A DNA stretch of 64,000 bases from Sweltsa coloradensis (lineage: Eukaryota > Arthropoda > Insecta > Plecoptera > Chloroperlidae): the NCBI GenBank assembly GCA_024449915.1, contig JAMZAV010001441.1, forward strand, positions 1-64,000. Direction: 5' to 3'. A program made the position numbers and the translations under genes. The first letter of the stretch is position 1. Every line of letters begins with the position of its first letter. This document shows positions 34,229 through 44,793 of this stretch, piece by piece. The notes beneath the pieces were generated by a model. That model was given only the letters and a program-made list of their open reading frames with translations, searched no databases and was not told the origin of the DNA.

Positions 34229-35345
34229 CAAAATAGGTAAATGTCACCTGCCGAATTGATAAATTTGCCAGTACGCGAAATTTTGACACTTTAAGTGGAA
34301 ACTGCGGTCCACTTACTACGTCAATCTCTGACAGGTAAAAGTATACGTTTCACAAAAGACTTAGTGACCTTATCTACTTTGAGCCCTCCAAAGCCGGGGT
34401 CAAGATGTACAGTAGTTCTTTACTTGTGTAGCCTGATGTGTGTAGGAAGGATGGGGACCTCGCAATGGATGAATTCTGTCAACACAGACAACTAACTCTG
34501 AATAATGGTGCAGCGCTACATGCGTGCCAGTGTACATTTCTTTTTAATAAAGGGTGAAATTCGTCGAAATAGAAGAATATGAAATACTATTATTACAAAA
34601 CACAAGGACGGTAACCTGTGTCAGGCGGTGTGGTGCATATTATACAGTCAGATATAGCCTGGTGTGTTCGTGTTCACAGTTAATAGCGTATTTAAAAACC
34701 ACTTGTAGAAAACAGCTTGAGTTAATTAAGTGGGTTGGTAAAACCTAAGATGTTTAGAAGTCGGCATCTCCTTTACCTACTTGGAACAACTTTGAGCCGA
34801 GATCTCGCGCAACTCATGACGTCACCAAGCTTGAGCCGAGATCTCGCGATGAAGAAGAAGAACCACGAAGATCTCAAAGAAGTGTTGAGATCCTAGCGAC
34901 ATATAACGCCGGGTTTTATAGAGATCTGCAAGCTATCGCAGTTTAGAAGTCCAAATAAAGCTGAACCGAATAGCATATTATTTCAATCACGAAATTCGAA
35001 ATCTTGATCCAGTTTTCGGAGACAGTTCGTGTGATATTTTATTCCAAATCGGTGGTCAAAGTGCATTGACGATGGTGATAATATCACGATCTCTCGGGCG
35101 TGAAGTAAAATATGCTTAGAGTTAGACCATGGGTTGGGTAAAACCCGGGCCAAAGCGGACGACACCAAGCCGGCTTGAAGTTGAATGTAGAGAAATGAGC
35201 GTAAATCTCCGGACTGAGTGTGAGTATGATCGCCATTAAAAGCTACGGTGCGGGGCGGCGAGGTCGTAGCGTTCCCGTGGCCATAAACATATTGGATTGG
35301 ATAGATGTGGGGAGAGGCACAATAATTGTTATTGATATGTGTTTG
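34229..35345. other. No gene recognised
   Basis: A short duplicated CTTGAGCCGAGATCTCGCG near 34790 and 34829. Otherwise nothing recognised. Confidence 0.35.
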
Positions 35346-35544
35346 AATTGAAGGCCCAATTGCAAAAACCAGGTAGCTCCATTTTTGGCCATTTTTTTTT
35401 GTTAATAAACGAAAATTTTCATAAAAAATCCAGCTACCTTCTGTTGGAATTGACAGCAATAACCAGGCAGTTCCAACTCCAACGCGAAACTTAAAAATAA
35501 TTAAAAAATGGATCTACCAGGTTTTTGCAATTGGGCCTTCAATT
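35346..35544. mobile_element. MITE with about 37-bp TIRs
   Basis: The left end AATTGAAGGCCCAATTGCAA then AAACCAGGTAGCTCCAT is inverted at the right end (ATGGATCTACCAGG then TTTTTGCAATTGGGCCTTCA). Total 199 bp with no coding. An internal AACCAGGCAGTTCCA is a degenerate sub-copy of the end sequence. Confidence 0.85.
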
Positions 35545-36296
35545 ACAAGTAAGGTTGCTGATTAAATAAGTTCTCTCCAATGATTTGAACGCATTGGACC
35601 GGGAAGTATCGGACGGTCGTCGAGGTCTGCACATGATTCCTCTACTTCTTGGCAAGATACGCGTGTGACCTTGACCTGTGACCTGCGACCACTCTAGATG
35701 TGAACTACGATCATCTGTCTCCACTTCCGGCCCAGCAGCTTCTCATCTCTTCCTCCAACACTGATGAGGAGCGACGTTGCCGACGAGAATGTTGTCAACA
35801 TTAATTGAAATTAACGAGTAACCGCCATGAAAAACTTTGAAAATCTTTGACATTAATTCACTTAATTTCAGAGTACTTTTCATGGCTGACGCTTAAATTT
35901 CATTGTTGAGATAATTATTATAATTTATGATAACACACATTTCTTTAGCAAGCAGATACCATTAGTGTATCATTATTGTAAAGTAATAGTTCTGTTCCGG
36001 GGGATCTTCGCTCATTGTTCTAACGTCCGACCTGGACATTATTCTTTGTCTCGACAGCAACATAAATATCCGGCCCTGCCTGGCGAGGAACAGAACAATA
36101 CTAAGCACAGGTGGATCCTGGTTGTTGCGGTGAGAGGTAATTCGGTTAGGGTTCGGTGGGTGTGATAGTTATTGTCAACTTGACAACAATGTTCAATAAA
36201 TCATCTTGAAACAAAACTCTTGAGTTTCTTTCTACCTGTATGCGGGATGTGAGCTATATCAACACTGTAGGACCTATTGGACACAGGTATGTCGAG
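35545..36296. other. No gene recognised
   Basis: Unique sequence, no supported feature. Confidence 0.35.
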
Positions 36297-36346
36297 CACT
36301 GCCTCCTAGATGCTAGAGGAGCAACGGTAGCATCTAGGAGGCAGTG
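36297..36346. repeat. Perfect 19-bp hairpin, 12-nt loop
   Basis: CACTGCCTCCTAGATGCTA (36297-36315) is followed by GAGGAGCAACGG and the exact reverse complement TAGCATCTAGGAGGCAGTG (36328-36346). Pairing stops sharply at both ends. The size is close to a small-RNA duplex, but the perfect stem is unlike a conserved microRNA precursor. Function unknown. Confidence 0.85.
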
Positions 36347-36988
36347 ATGTCTAGACTATGAGAGTCAAATTAGAAAACCAGTATTATAACAGAAATGTAA
36401 GGAATGGAACAGGAGGGCTAGTGAAGAATATAGCTACTATATCCTCGTTAGCCACCCACTCACTGCATGATGTGGGGTCGGCTAAAGTCGACGTTACCAA
36501 CTGAACCTAAAGATGAGCGGTATTTAATGTGGAGTACCGACTCCAAGCCTAAATACGATGTTGACAAGGCGGTTTAACTATTCCATTAAACTTTTGAAAA
36601 AATTACTTAAGTACAATTACATCAATATATCGTATCAAAACTATTGGCCCTATACTACGTATAGCCTAATTACGCGTATACAGCTATCGCAAACGTGCAC
36701 ACGCAAAAGCGCACGCCTGTAGAAGAATGGAATGAATGGTCTTCAAAGGACCCCCACCCACTCTGAAAACACATTAGTATCAATAATATATCTCGGCGCC
36801 CGTGGCGTCGGGTGCTTCTCGCAACGATAGCCCCCTCCCTCACACGACGCCGCTCAAGATTCTTCATTACGCAGTGGAAACACGTAGAGCGGGGGTTCAG
36901 ACATTCTACGACCGCTTTACGTCGATCCACATTGAAATAGGAAGGACGACGACGCCGTGGGATAGAGGGGGTGTTCACGGGCAACACT
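36347..36988. other. No gene recognised
   Basis: Short open frames on both strands; no domain or repeat. Confidence 0.35.
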
Positions 36989-37154
36989 AACAAGCAGGGC
37001 TTACTTTACAATCACTAATTCTCCGCCCAGGACATCCATCCTGATCCTGCTTCCCAGGACTCGTGTTAACAAGCAGTGTTTACAAGCACCGCGAGGTCTA
37101 ATTCTCCGCCTGCAGGACATCCATCCTCTGATCCTGCTTCCCAGGACTCGTGTT
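36989..37154 (+). repeat. 79-85-bp tandem duplication
   Basis: AACAAGCAG starts copies at 36989 and 37068; both continue to AATTCTCCGCC, AGGACATCCATCCT and GATCCTGCTTCCCAGGACTC. The second has small insertions (TGC, CT). Confidence 0.85.
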
Positions 37155-38195
37155 TCCACACGACAAGTAGAGTGTATGTCTACACGTTGCAGATTCTACC
37201 CTAAATGATCGTAAATAGTCTAAAACATAGTAACCACTCAATTTACAGATAATGGTAATTGTACCTGGAAGCTGTTTTGAATATCTTAGCATCAATCGAA
37301 TTACCAAATTGGAATAAAATTGTGCCAAAAATGTGATTTGTGATTCCAGACTTGAAAACCTGTATCAGATTCTTGTCTTCTCATGAATCGTCCCTCCACT
37401 GTTTCCAATTCTCTCAAATATTGTACTTATTCAAACTCACGTCGTGAAGCAAAACTAATCACCCGACCCCCCTCCCCCAACCCTTAAAGAAACCTAATTT
37501 GTTAACAAGAAATAATCATACCATTTTGCACCTTTCCCATGGGGGGGGGGGGGGGGGGGGTCAAAATTTACCCGAAAGACGGTGGTCTGCGCTGAAATAA
37601 TTTACAATTAATATCGATTCAGAGCATGTACTTAGAAGCATGTAAGTTAAATACACTTGTATGAACGATCTGTGTACAATAACGCGCCTGGTCAGTGGCT
37701 CATTACATCAACCTGTGCCTACTACTTGTGCAAAATGACACAAGGATCCCACATCTTCACCCTCTGATTCCCCGGCTTATCTCTCAGATCCCCAGGATAA
37801 ACACCCCCCTCCACCTCCACCCACCTACACGCCGAGCACAAGGCCCAGAGGACCGAGCGGGTTCGCATTGAGCCGACCTGATCACAGCGCTCGACGGAAA
37901 TGTCGATTCTCGGCTACAAATGGGAAAGTATTTCAGCTCGGACCCTCTACCTTGTGTTTGTGAGAACATTGAAATAAACTCACCCTCCATGTGAGGTTGT
38001 GAGACACTTGTAGCAGTGTGAGTGGGAATCAGAGCTGCTTAGAAGGGGGATCGAACACACACAACGACAGTTGTTGTAGGATTGTATAATAAAGATACAA
38101 TTACAACATATCTTGACAGGTAAATAATAAATTTATGTAGAATTAAACCCCTACCCCACCTGCTACCTCCCTATATAATTGTAAAAATATACATT
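37155..38195. other. No gene recognised; 20-nt G-run
   Basis: 37541-37560 is an unbroken run of 20 G. No other feature. Confidence 0.4.
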
Positions 38196-38403
38196 GATTT
38201 TCCCGAATTTGGATTCTAAAAAGTCCAAAATTGAACATATTTACGAGTTTTTTTGGGGGAGGATTCCACAAAATATTGATAATCTACAACCGTGGGTTGT
38301 CCATGTTTGCTTTATTGACAACAGCTGTGCAAAGTTTCATAAGTCGGATGCTTCCTATAACCCAACGTATAGCTATTTGCCAACTGCCAAAGTGTCACAT
38401 GAA
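38196..38403 (+). repeat. Dispersed repeat of unknown class, copy 1
   Basis: TTTGCTTTATTGACAAC, GCAAAGTTTCAT and GTCGGATGCTTCCT occur in this order here and on the minus strand at 44575-44793. One frame in each copy gives a similar peptide (V-CFIDN-AKFH), but both frames are short and neither resembles a known protein. Confidence 0.65.
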
Positions 38404-38756
38404 TTTTGATGGAATGATCCCGGTATACGTTCATAATTGTTATAGTTAGTCACGTTTACATTTATCTCGCGAGTACTTTGTACTTGTAAGTTGTGCACTT
38501 ATGGGAATACACGCCCTGCCTACATGTTGAAGTCCTGTGGTCTGCAGGTCCTGAGGGACCGGCACTGATGTACACGACTAGTCCCAAACTCCTTAAACTG
38601 TTCCCCGGACCCCTTGAATAAATAACATGTTATCTGTCCCTCGCGATAACGTCTGAACTGGAGTAAATAACTAGAAACATGTACACAACAAAAGTCTGCC
38701 GTTGTTTCAGTAAACCACTTATATATATATGAAACAGTCTACTCTCAAAGTAATTA
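38404..38756. other. No gene recognised
   Basis: Unique sequence. Confidence 0.35.
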
Positions 38757-38940
38757 GGCCGTCCGCGGTGGCACATACGATTAGTGCGCTGCTGCGAAGC
38801 GTATGGCTCTAGAGGACGTGGGTTTAACTTTAAATACTTCATAATGCATGCTTTTTTGTAATCTTCTTTCATCGTCATCTATCACCACTCATCGTCTCGA
38901 ATAGCCATAGTGCATTAATAGCAAGCGAAAATCATAATTA
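38757..38940 (+). repeat. SINE, CCGTCCGCGG family, copy 2
   Basis: CCGTCCGCGGTGGCACATAC, then GCGCTGCTGCGAAGCGTATG, a decayed B box (GACGTGGGTTT) and the tail ATCACCACTCATCGTCTCGA plus ATAGTGCATTAATAG. Longer than copy 1. Confidence 0.8.
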
Positions 38941-38997
38941 AAAAAAGTAATTGGATGAGCATTGAGCGAGAGTGAGAAAAAGTGAGTTTGTGTTTTC

Positions 38998-39016
38998 TTG
39001 TCTGTCTGTCTGTCTG
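38998..39016 (+). repeat. (TGTC)n microsatellite, short
   Basis: About four TGTC units. Confidence 0.8.
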
Positions 39017-40462
39017 TTCGCTCATTCGAGCAAAAGGCTACTCGGATTTTGGTGAGATTTTCAGAAGACCTTCGAAATCTCATGATCAAACAAACAAATA
39101 TGTATTTATTTTATTTATTTAATTCTCACGAATATCGCAACATTACGCGTCTTTTTCCGAAAGCAGAGACAGGCCAAATATGCTCATCCATCAACGTTAA
39201 TAAGAAGCGTTCACTAAGCGGCCTAGATAAATAAAAATAGTTGTAGGAAGTAATCGTTTATAAATTTCAGCCACAAATTGAAAGCGACAACCAACAAAAA
39301 GGCAACAGCTCAGCTTCTATTTAGGCCTATGCGATTGATTGTGTAATTTGGAGAGAGAAAAGGTCCTGGAAACTCTTGGAGAAATGATCTGAATATCGCG
39401 TTGATATGAGAAGAGCCCGGGTATAGGCGGTGAGGTCTGGGTTGTTCCCTGTCTTCCTGGTTAGGGTCGTGGTCGGGCGTAATAACATTACAGGGCTCGG
39501 CATCGCTCAATGTACAGTCCAATCTTCATCCCATGATACGGAGGGCAGGCATTGCGTGCAACACGTCCGTATCCGTGCAGTTAACTGACTAGCCGAGTAG
39601 TCTAGTCTGTAGTCTGTAGGAAGCAGGGAGCTCGTCTTGCCACTGTCACACTATCCTACACTGTAAACCACTGGGTAGCAAGCCAATAGACGTTAAATCA
39701 ATAGCACACGAAGAAAATATACATTACTGCACATTTGACAGGGATCGAAATCACAATCAAATTCGCACGAGAACGCAAAAAATCGAGTCGAAAATGTGTG
39801 ATGTATATCTTTACAAATTTTGTCTAAGTTCTTCTTTGAATTTAATTGTCACTTTGTGTGCATATAGTGATGTGCCTAAATGGGGGGCCTGTTAAAGTAC
39901 GTGGCATGTTTTTTCTTTACATTTATGATCTCAACTAATGTGTTCCTAGGTGGTCAGAGGACACGCGGGAAAAGGACGGTGTTTGAAGTGAAAAAAGGGG
40001 CCATGCACGAGAATTTTGAATAATTGAATTACCTATAACTGCGGGTGCAAACAGAACGGTTTTTCTTCTTGTTTTCTTGAAGAGTACGAAAATCTGTTAA
40101 CGCACATCTACCCAACCCTCGTTTCAATTCAATATTAAATTACGAAGTCGTGATTCGTGAAGCCAACGCGGTTGGGGACTCGGGAGGACGCTGGCAAACT
40201 TAGACAGGATTTCCTGTGGCGGAAGGTGAATTAATGTACCCCTAATCAGATTCCCAGCTCTTATTGGCTCAGGTTGGGGTGTATCTGCAGCAAGGCATGT
40301 CTAGCGTCCGTGTGAGTGATCGCGTTGTGTACGACCAGACGTATACTAATTAAACCCCCATGAATCCGAGCAGCCGCTATTACTGCAATAATAATTACAC
40401 AGTACAGAGGTTTGTGACGTGTAATCCGCGCGCCCGGGATGCTGGCATTCACGAGAGCTCGG
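39017..40462. other. No gene recognised
   Basis: Unique sequence without supported features. Confidence 0.35.
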
Positions 40463-40658
40463 TCGGGATTCCACAGCCCTCTCTGTCGGGATTCCACAGC
40501 CCTCTATTTCGGGATTCCACAGCCCTCTCTGTCGGGATTCCACTGCCCTCTCTGCAATGTGTCGGGATTCCACAGCCCTCTCTGTCGGGATTCCACAGCC
40601 CTCTCTGCAATGTGTCGGGATTCCACTGCCCTCTCTGTCGGGATTCCACAGCCCTCTC
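40463..40658 (+). repeat. Minisatellite, 23/30-bp units, 8 copies
   Basis: CGGGATTCCACAGCCCTCTC recurs at about 40464, 40487, 40510, 40533, 40563, 40586, 40616 and 40639. Spacing is 23 bp, rising to 30 bp twice where CAATGTG is inserted. A CACAG/CACTG variant also alternates. Overlapping frames on both strands are repeat products. Confidence 0.95.
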
Positions 40659-41307
40659 AGCGTCAGCCACGTCCAGCACGTGTGGTCATGAGTTGCACAC
40701 CGGCACTACATCAACGTCAAGCGAGACAAGATATCCAGGCTCTGACAGGGTCGCGAACCACAGATACCGTCAAGAATATAGATACTGTGCATTAAACATG
40801 GATTGTAATTATTATAATATACTTTCTAAACGAGACTGCGCCTATTAGCGGCGGCATTAACAAGAGAAAGGAATTTATGCCTTCATATAATTATTATTTC
40901 TGCGTGATGTAAACACGCGGGTAATAGAAAAATCAACGATCGGTCAGTAAAAGTCTAATAAGATTAACATTCCACTTCATGCGAATCACACCTTGTTTTT
41001 TACTAGCGGGAATCTAATCTATGAAGCAGTAGGTCACATTCGTAGATGGGTTATGTAATAATGTAGCTATATTAATACTAGGAGAGTTACCACAGTAAAT
41101 AAGGATTCCGCCATAAGTCTATACTTTTGATTTACTTTTGTCCCCGAGTGCACATGTACTGGTGACATAAACAAATCTGCACTTGTTTAAATGCACCTCT
41201 TAAAAACAATATATTAAACAATGCTAACCATGACACTTTATAGTAAAACAAGCAAGGGTCGGGAGTGGGACCATTTTGGGTACAATGATTAAAGCCGACC
41301 AGAGTTT
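40659..41307. other. No gene recognised
   Basis: Unique AT-rich sequence. Confidence 0.35.
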
Positions 41308-41324
41308 TGGTGGAGGTGCCGGGT
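41308..41324 (-). repeat. 17-nt tRNA-3'-end motif
   Basis: Perfect minus-strand copy, CCA followed by AAA. AGAGTTT precedes it on the plus strand, as at 13880; a C-run lies 30 nt downstream. Confidence 0.85.
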
Positions 41325-41802
41325 CCAAAGACATCCCCCTTAGAAGGCGCTTTCCCCCCCCCCCCCCCTCCTCCAGGGTCACCAAAAACATTCTGTTTAA
41401 TCGATTCTTGTGGAATGGCAATGACAATAAAGAATATCGCATTTAATCATAGGTAATATTGGATGTTTTATCGTGACTACCCCGAACGTACAGACGAACG
41501 ACAGAAAGTGATGAATATAGGGAGCATTGATTCCTAACAGTAACTAGACGGATCGTGTATGACTAAGTTGGGGTACTTTCTAACTTAATAACATACCCCC
41601 CACCCCCCTCCTCCTACAAGAACAATACATTACATTATAAGATACTATCTTCTACATGTTAATCTTTGTGGAGAACAAACAAAGCTGAAAGTAAATGTGA
41701 CTCGACCACGGACCGGATCTTTGTGCGACCACCTAGACAAATGTGCCCCCCCCCCCTAAGCCCCTTCTCTAAGTGCGTCACTGCTGTTCTCAGGCACATA
41801 AC

Positions 41803-41880
41803 GGGGCATTAGGTGTCCCCCAGGGGTTAGTACTGGCCCCTCTGTTGTTTAATATTTTATTGACTCGCCCAACCTACCAC
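41803..41880 (+). pseudogene. Fragment of LINE reverse transcriptase
   Basis: One frame reads GALGVPQGLVLAPLLFNILL then T. This matches the conserved GVPQGSVLxPLLFN block of reverse transcriptases from Jockey/CR1-type non-LTR retrotransposons. The frame stays open upstream to about 41785 and ends at a TAG near 41911, but similarity fades after the block. No YADD catalytic motif nearby. A short dead remnant. Confidence 0.7.
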
Positions 41881-41911
41881 AATGTTGCGCGACAGTCTAG
41901 CTATGCGTAGC

Positions 41912-43944
41912 TAATGAAGACGGGAATACACGTACGACTAGACGCATTATTACTTCGCTACATATTCTCTAGTGGTATCCCGGGAATGTGGACCTGGTCC
42001 CGTACTAATAAACTAAAGCATCTTTCTTCTCCGGCTTTTACACAGTTCCTTGTCGTTCCAACCTGACCAGAGTCAAATTCCACGGACTGAAACTATCGTT
42101 TTACATCTATTAGGAGACGACCAACCACACCGCGGATACCACTGTAACTTTTGTACTGATGCAGCATTAATATACTAGTGGAATGTAAAAGGCGACTTAG
42201 GAGAAGTCATAGCAACGGAAACAAACAAAAACTGGCTAGAATCTCTCGCATTGATAATCAGCAGTGCACGAATGTGTTTTAAAAACTCTACTCCTTTTAT
42301 CTAAGTTTTTTTATTTTAAATTTCTTTATTAATCAACATTTTATATTGTAACATTTTTGTTGAGGCCGGTTTCCTTATGCTAGATTCAGTTCCCAAAACC
42401 AATTAGCATTGCACTACAACCAAGTTCGGATGCAAAACAGAGAAACAGAAAAACAAAAATATGTTTCAACTTATCCCAATATATTGGGTCGTATACAGTG
42501 TAATGACCAATAGTTATTAGTTACATCTTTAAACATGGTAACTGGCAGTTTGATTTGGCTTATCGTAAACATTAAACAATATTATATTCTGTAGAGTATA
42601 AGTTCAAATCTCGCACACGACATACATTATTTGCTCTTCAGCCTCCTCTAGGCCAGCATCATACTCGTCGAGAAAGCAATGCAATGCTACCTGTACGCAA
42701 ATGTTCTACATATTATATTCCTCGTGCGTTCAGCAGACATTCATATTCAGCCTCTCAACGCAGCCTGCATTGCAATCAGTGAGCAGCACCCAACCCAAGT
42801 GAGACAGCACCCTCGGCGAGGATCTGCAGGTGACGTCACCCCGCGCAGTTCCGCACACACCCATCTTGCATCACAACACACCCGCCCACGCAGAGGTTCG
42901 CATCAACACTGGCGCAAGATAAATGTCTTACACAGACGACCGGTTGTTTACTCTCTTGTTTGGAAGTGAACACTGCAGCTCAGAGATCGTGTGAAGATCT
43001 CTTGTCAAGTCTTCTTCAATGGAAATCACCGGAGGCGAGAAACAACAACAACAACGAGTAGGTGCTAACGAAGACGTAGACTGATGTAAGGAGTGAGCAG
43101 GCTTGCATGCCATTAGGACAAAACAGCTACGTTTCACGTTCCTATTAATTGACACAAGACGGGCCTTCTTACAAGTTCCTAAACAAGAGCTTAGTTCATT
43201 TAAGTTTCCGATCCATAATATAAATTAATGTTGACACTAAATGGTTTCATTTCCTAAAACTTTCCTAAAATAGTAACTGATGTTGGAAAGGGTCATCACA
43301 CAACTTGCAAGAAGGGACTGCGTCCCTTTTCAAGATATTTTCTTCAGGAGGCCATCCAAACTAGACAAAAATTGAAGATAGTTTTCGGCGCCTATAGTGA
43401 CTTTTGCTCAATGTTGACCATATTATTCATCAATGTTTGTGTAGCGGTTTTCGCGGATGGTCGCAAAAGTTCGTATCGTGGGCGAAACTTCAGTAGAAAC
43501 TGGCTGGTTTGAGAAAGCCACTCACTGCTGCAAACTTTCGATCCATGTGCTTTAGAATTGGCAAAGTAAACTTCTATCAAGTTCAAGACTTGTTTACCTG
43601 CTAGGCTCGAGCATTGAATACATTGCACGTGTGAAGTAGACAAGTACGGAGTTATTCGATTAAAGTTGTTGGCAATCTTCCCTTCAGTGGTCACTTCGTT
43701 TCAATGCTCGCATGTAACTCGCGAACACTTACTTTCAATTGATCCAGTTGACGCTAATTCTTTGTTCGACTTCTTTGCGCGCACATTCAGCGGCCCTGGT
43801 GAACAACTAGGCCTAATGGGTGTTTCTAATTGCTCTGTTGTTCCTCAATTAACCACCCACCAGCCTCGAGTCTTCGTCGTCGCATCTAGCGTGGCGTGAT
43901 TCGCAGGGTGCGCGTTGTCACGTTCAAACCTTCAGTACTATAAA
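41912..43944. other. No gene recognised
   Basis: A full CRE-like TGACGTCA near 42832 lies in a GC-rich stretch (42780-42910), and a stem GGGAC...GTCCC near 43315-43327. No exon was identified. Confidence 0.3.
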
Positions 43945-44215
43945 ATTAAAATTTTTATCGTGGGAAACCTGTTATAGGGTGCAATTAGCCCCTCTTCAGG
44001 TGAACTAGGTATGTGCGGATAGGAAATTGTGAAGGGATGTCCGAGGGCTGTTTACGAGGACTCAATCCCTTGCATTCGCCTTAACGACTGAGGAAGACCT
44101 CGGAAAAAACCTTCAGTCAGTATTGCCGGTCTCGACGGGATTCGAACCCGGGACCTCCCGAATCAGAGTCGAGCGCTTAGCGCACGAGCCAACACTGTCG
44201 GTTCAGTGCTATAGA
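43945..44215 (-). repeat. SINE, CCGGCAAT-CTGACTG family, copy 2 (full)
   Basis: On the minus strand: A-box-like TGGCTCGTGCGCTAAGCG, B box in GGTCCCGGGTTCGAATCCCG, then CCGGCAATACTGACTGAAGG, CTCGGACATCCCTTCAC and AGGTTTCCCACG. This is the most complete copy in the window. Confidence 0.75.
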
Positions 44216-44334
44216 GTGACGAGTGGGTTATACACGTAATGTTATTGTATAAAACAGGAACGAGCTCTTGACCTCTCTGCATTTGAGTGTTCGAAACACA
44301 ATGTTTTTTAGGAGTCGCATTCAAATGAAGGGTA

Positions 44335-44475
44335 AACCCCCATATATGATACAATGTTACCCTCTCCAGGTGACAAATAGTGAAAGGGATGTCCGAGGGT
44401 TGTTAAACAGGACTCAATCCCAGCATTCTAAGAAAACCTCGGGAAAACTTTCTGTCAGGATTGCCTACACGTCAA
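44335..44475 (-). repeat. SINE, CCGGCAAT-CTGACTG family, copy 3 (headless)
   Basis: Blocks of the neighbouring SINE in the same order and strand: CTCTCCAGGTGA, GAAAGGGATGTCCGAGGGTT, GGACTCAATCCC, AACCTCGGGAAAA and TGTCAGGATTGCC on plus. The tRNA-like head is missing. Confidence 0.7.
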
Positions 44476-44574
44476 CCATGACAACACAACACGTCTGTAG
44501 AAAATTATTGCTGTCGGCAATTCCCACGTGTGCAAAGGATCAAGTCCAGAAGGGCTTTACTTTAAGAGGGGATA

Positions 44575-44793
44575 GGACACATATGGCAGTCGGCACATAG
44601 CTGTTCGCTCGGCCAGGAAGCATCCGACGTAAATGAAACTTTGCATAGTTGTCAATAAAGCATACATTGACAGCACTACAGTCATAGATCTTCAATATTT
44701 TATGTTTATCAGCCAAGATCAATTCACGAATGAGGCCAATTTTAGGCTTTTTAAGAAAATCCAAAAAATCCAAAATACCTATAAAAATCATTT
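44575..44793 (-). repeat. Dispersed repeat of unknown class, copy 2
   Basis: Minus-strand partner of 38196-38403, sharing ATGCTTTATTGACAAC, GCAAAGTTTCAT and GTCGGATGCTTCCT. This copy keeps GGCCGAGCGAACAGC where copy 1 has decayed. Confidence 0.65.

Noticed and set aside
34983..35459. 158-codon minus-strand frame
   Set aside because: Runs into the MITE at 35346-35544 and shows no domain.
35765..35800. Hammerhead-like CTGATGAGGAGCGACG
   Set aside because: A suitable GAAA after stem II is missing (GAGAA instead) and flanking stems do not form.
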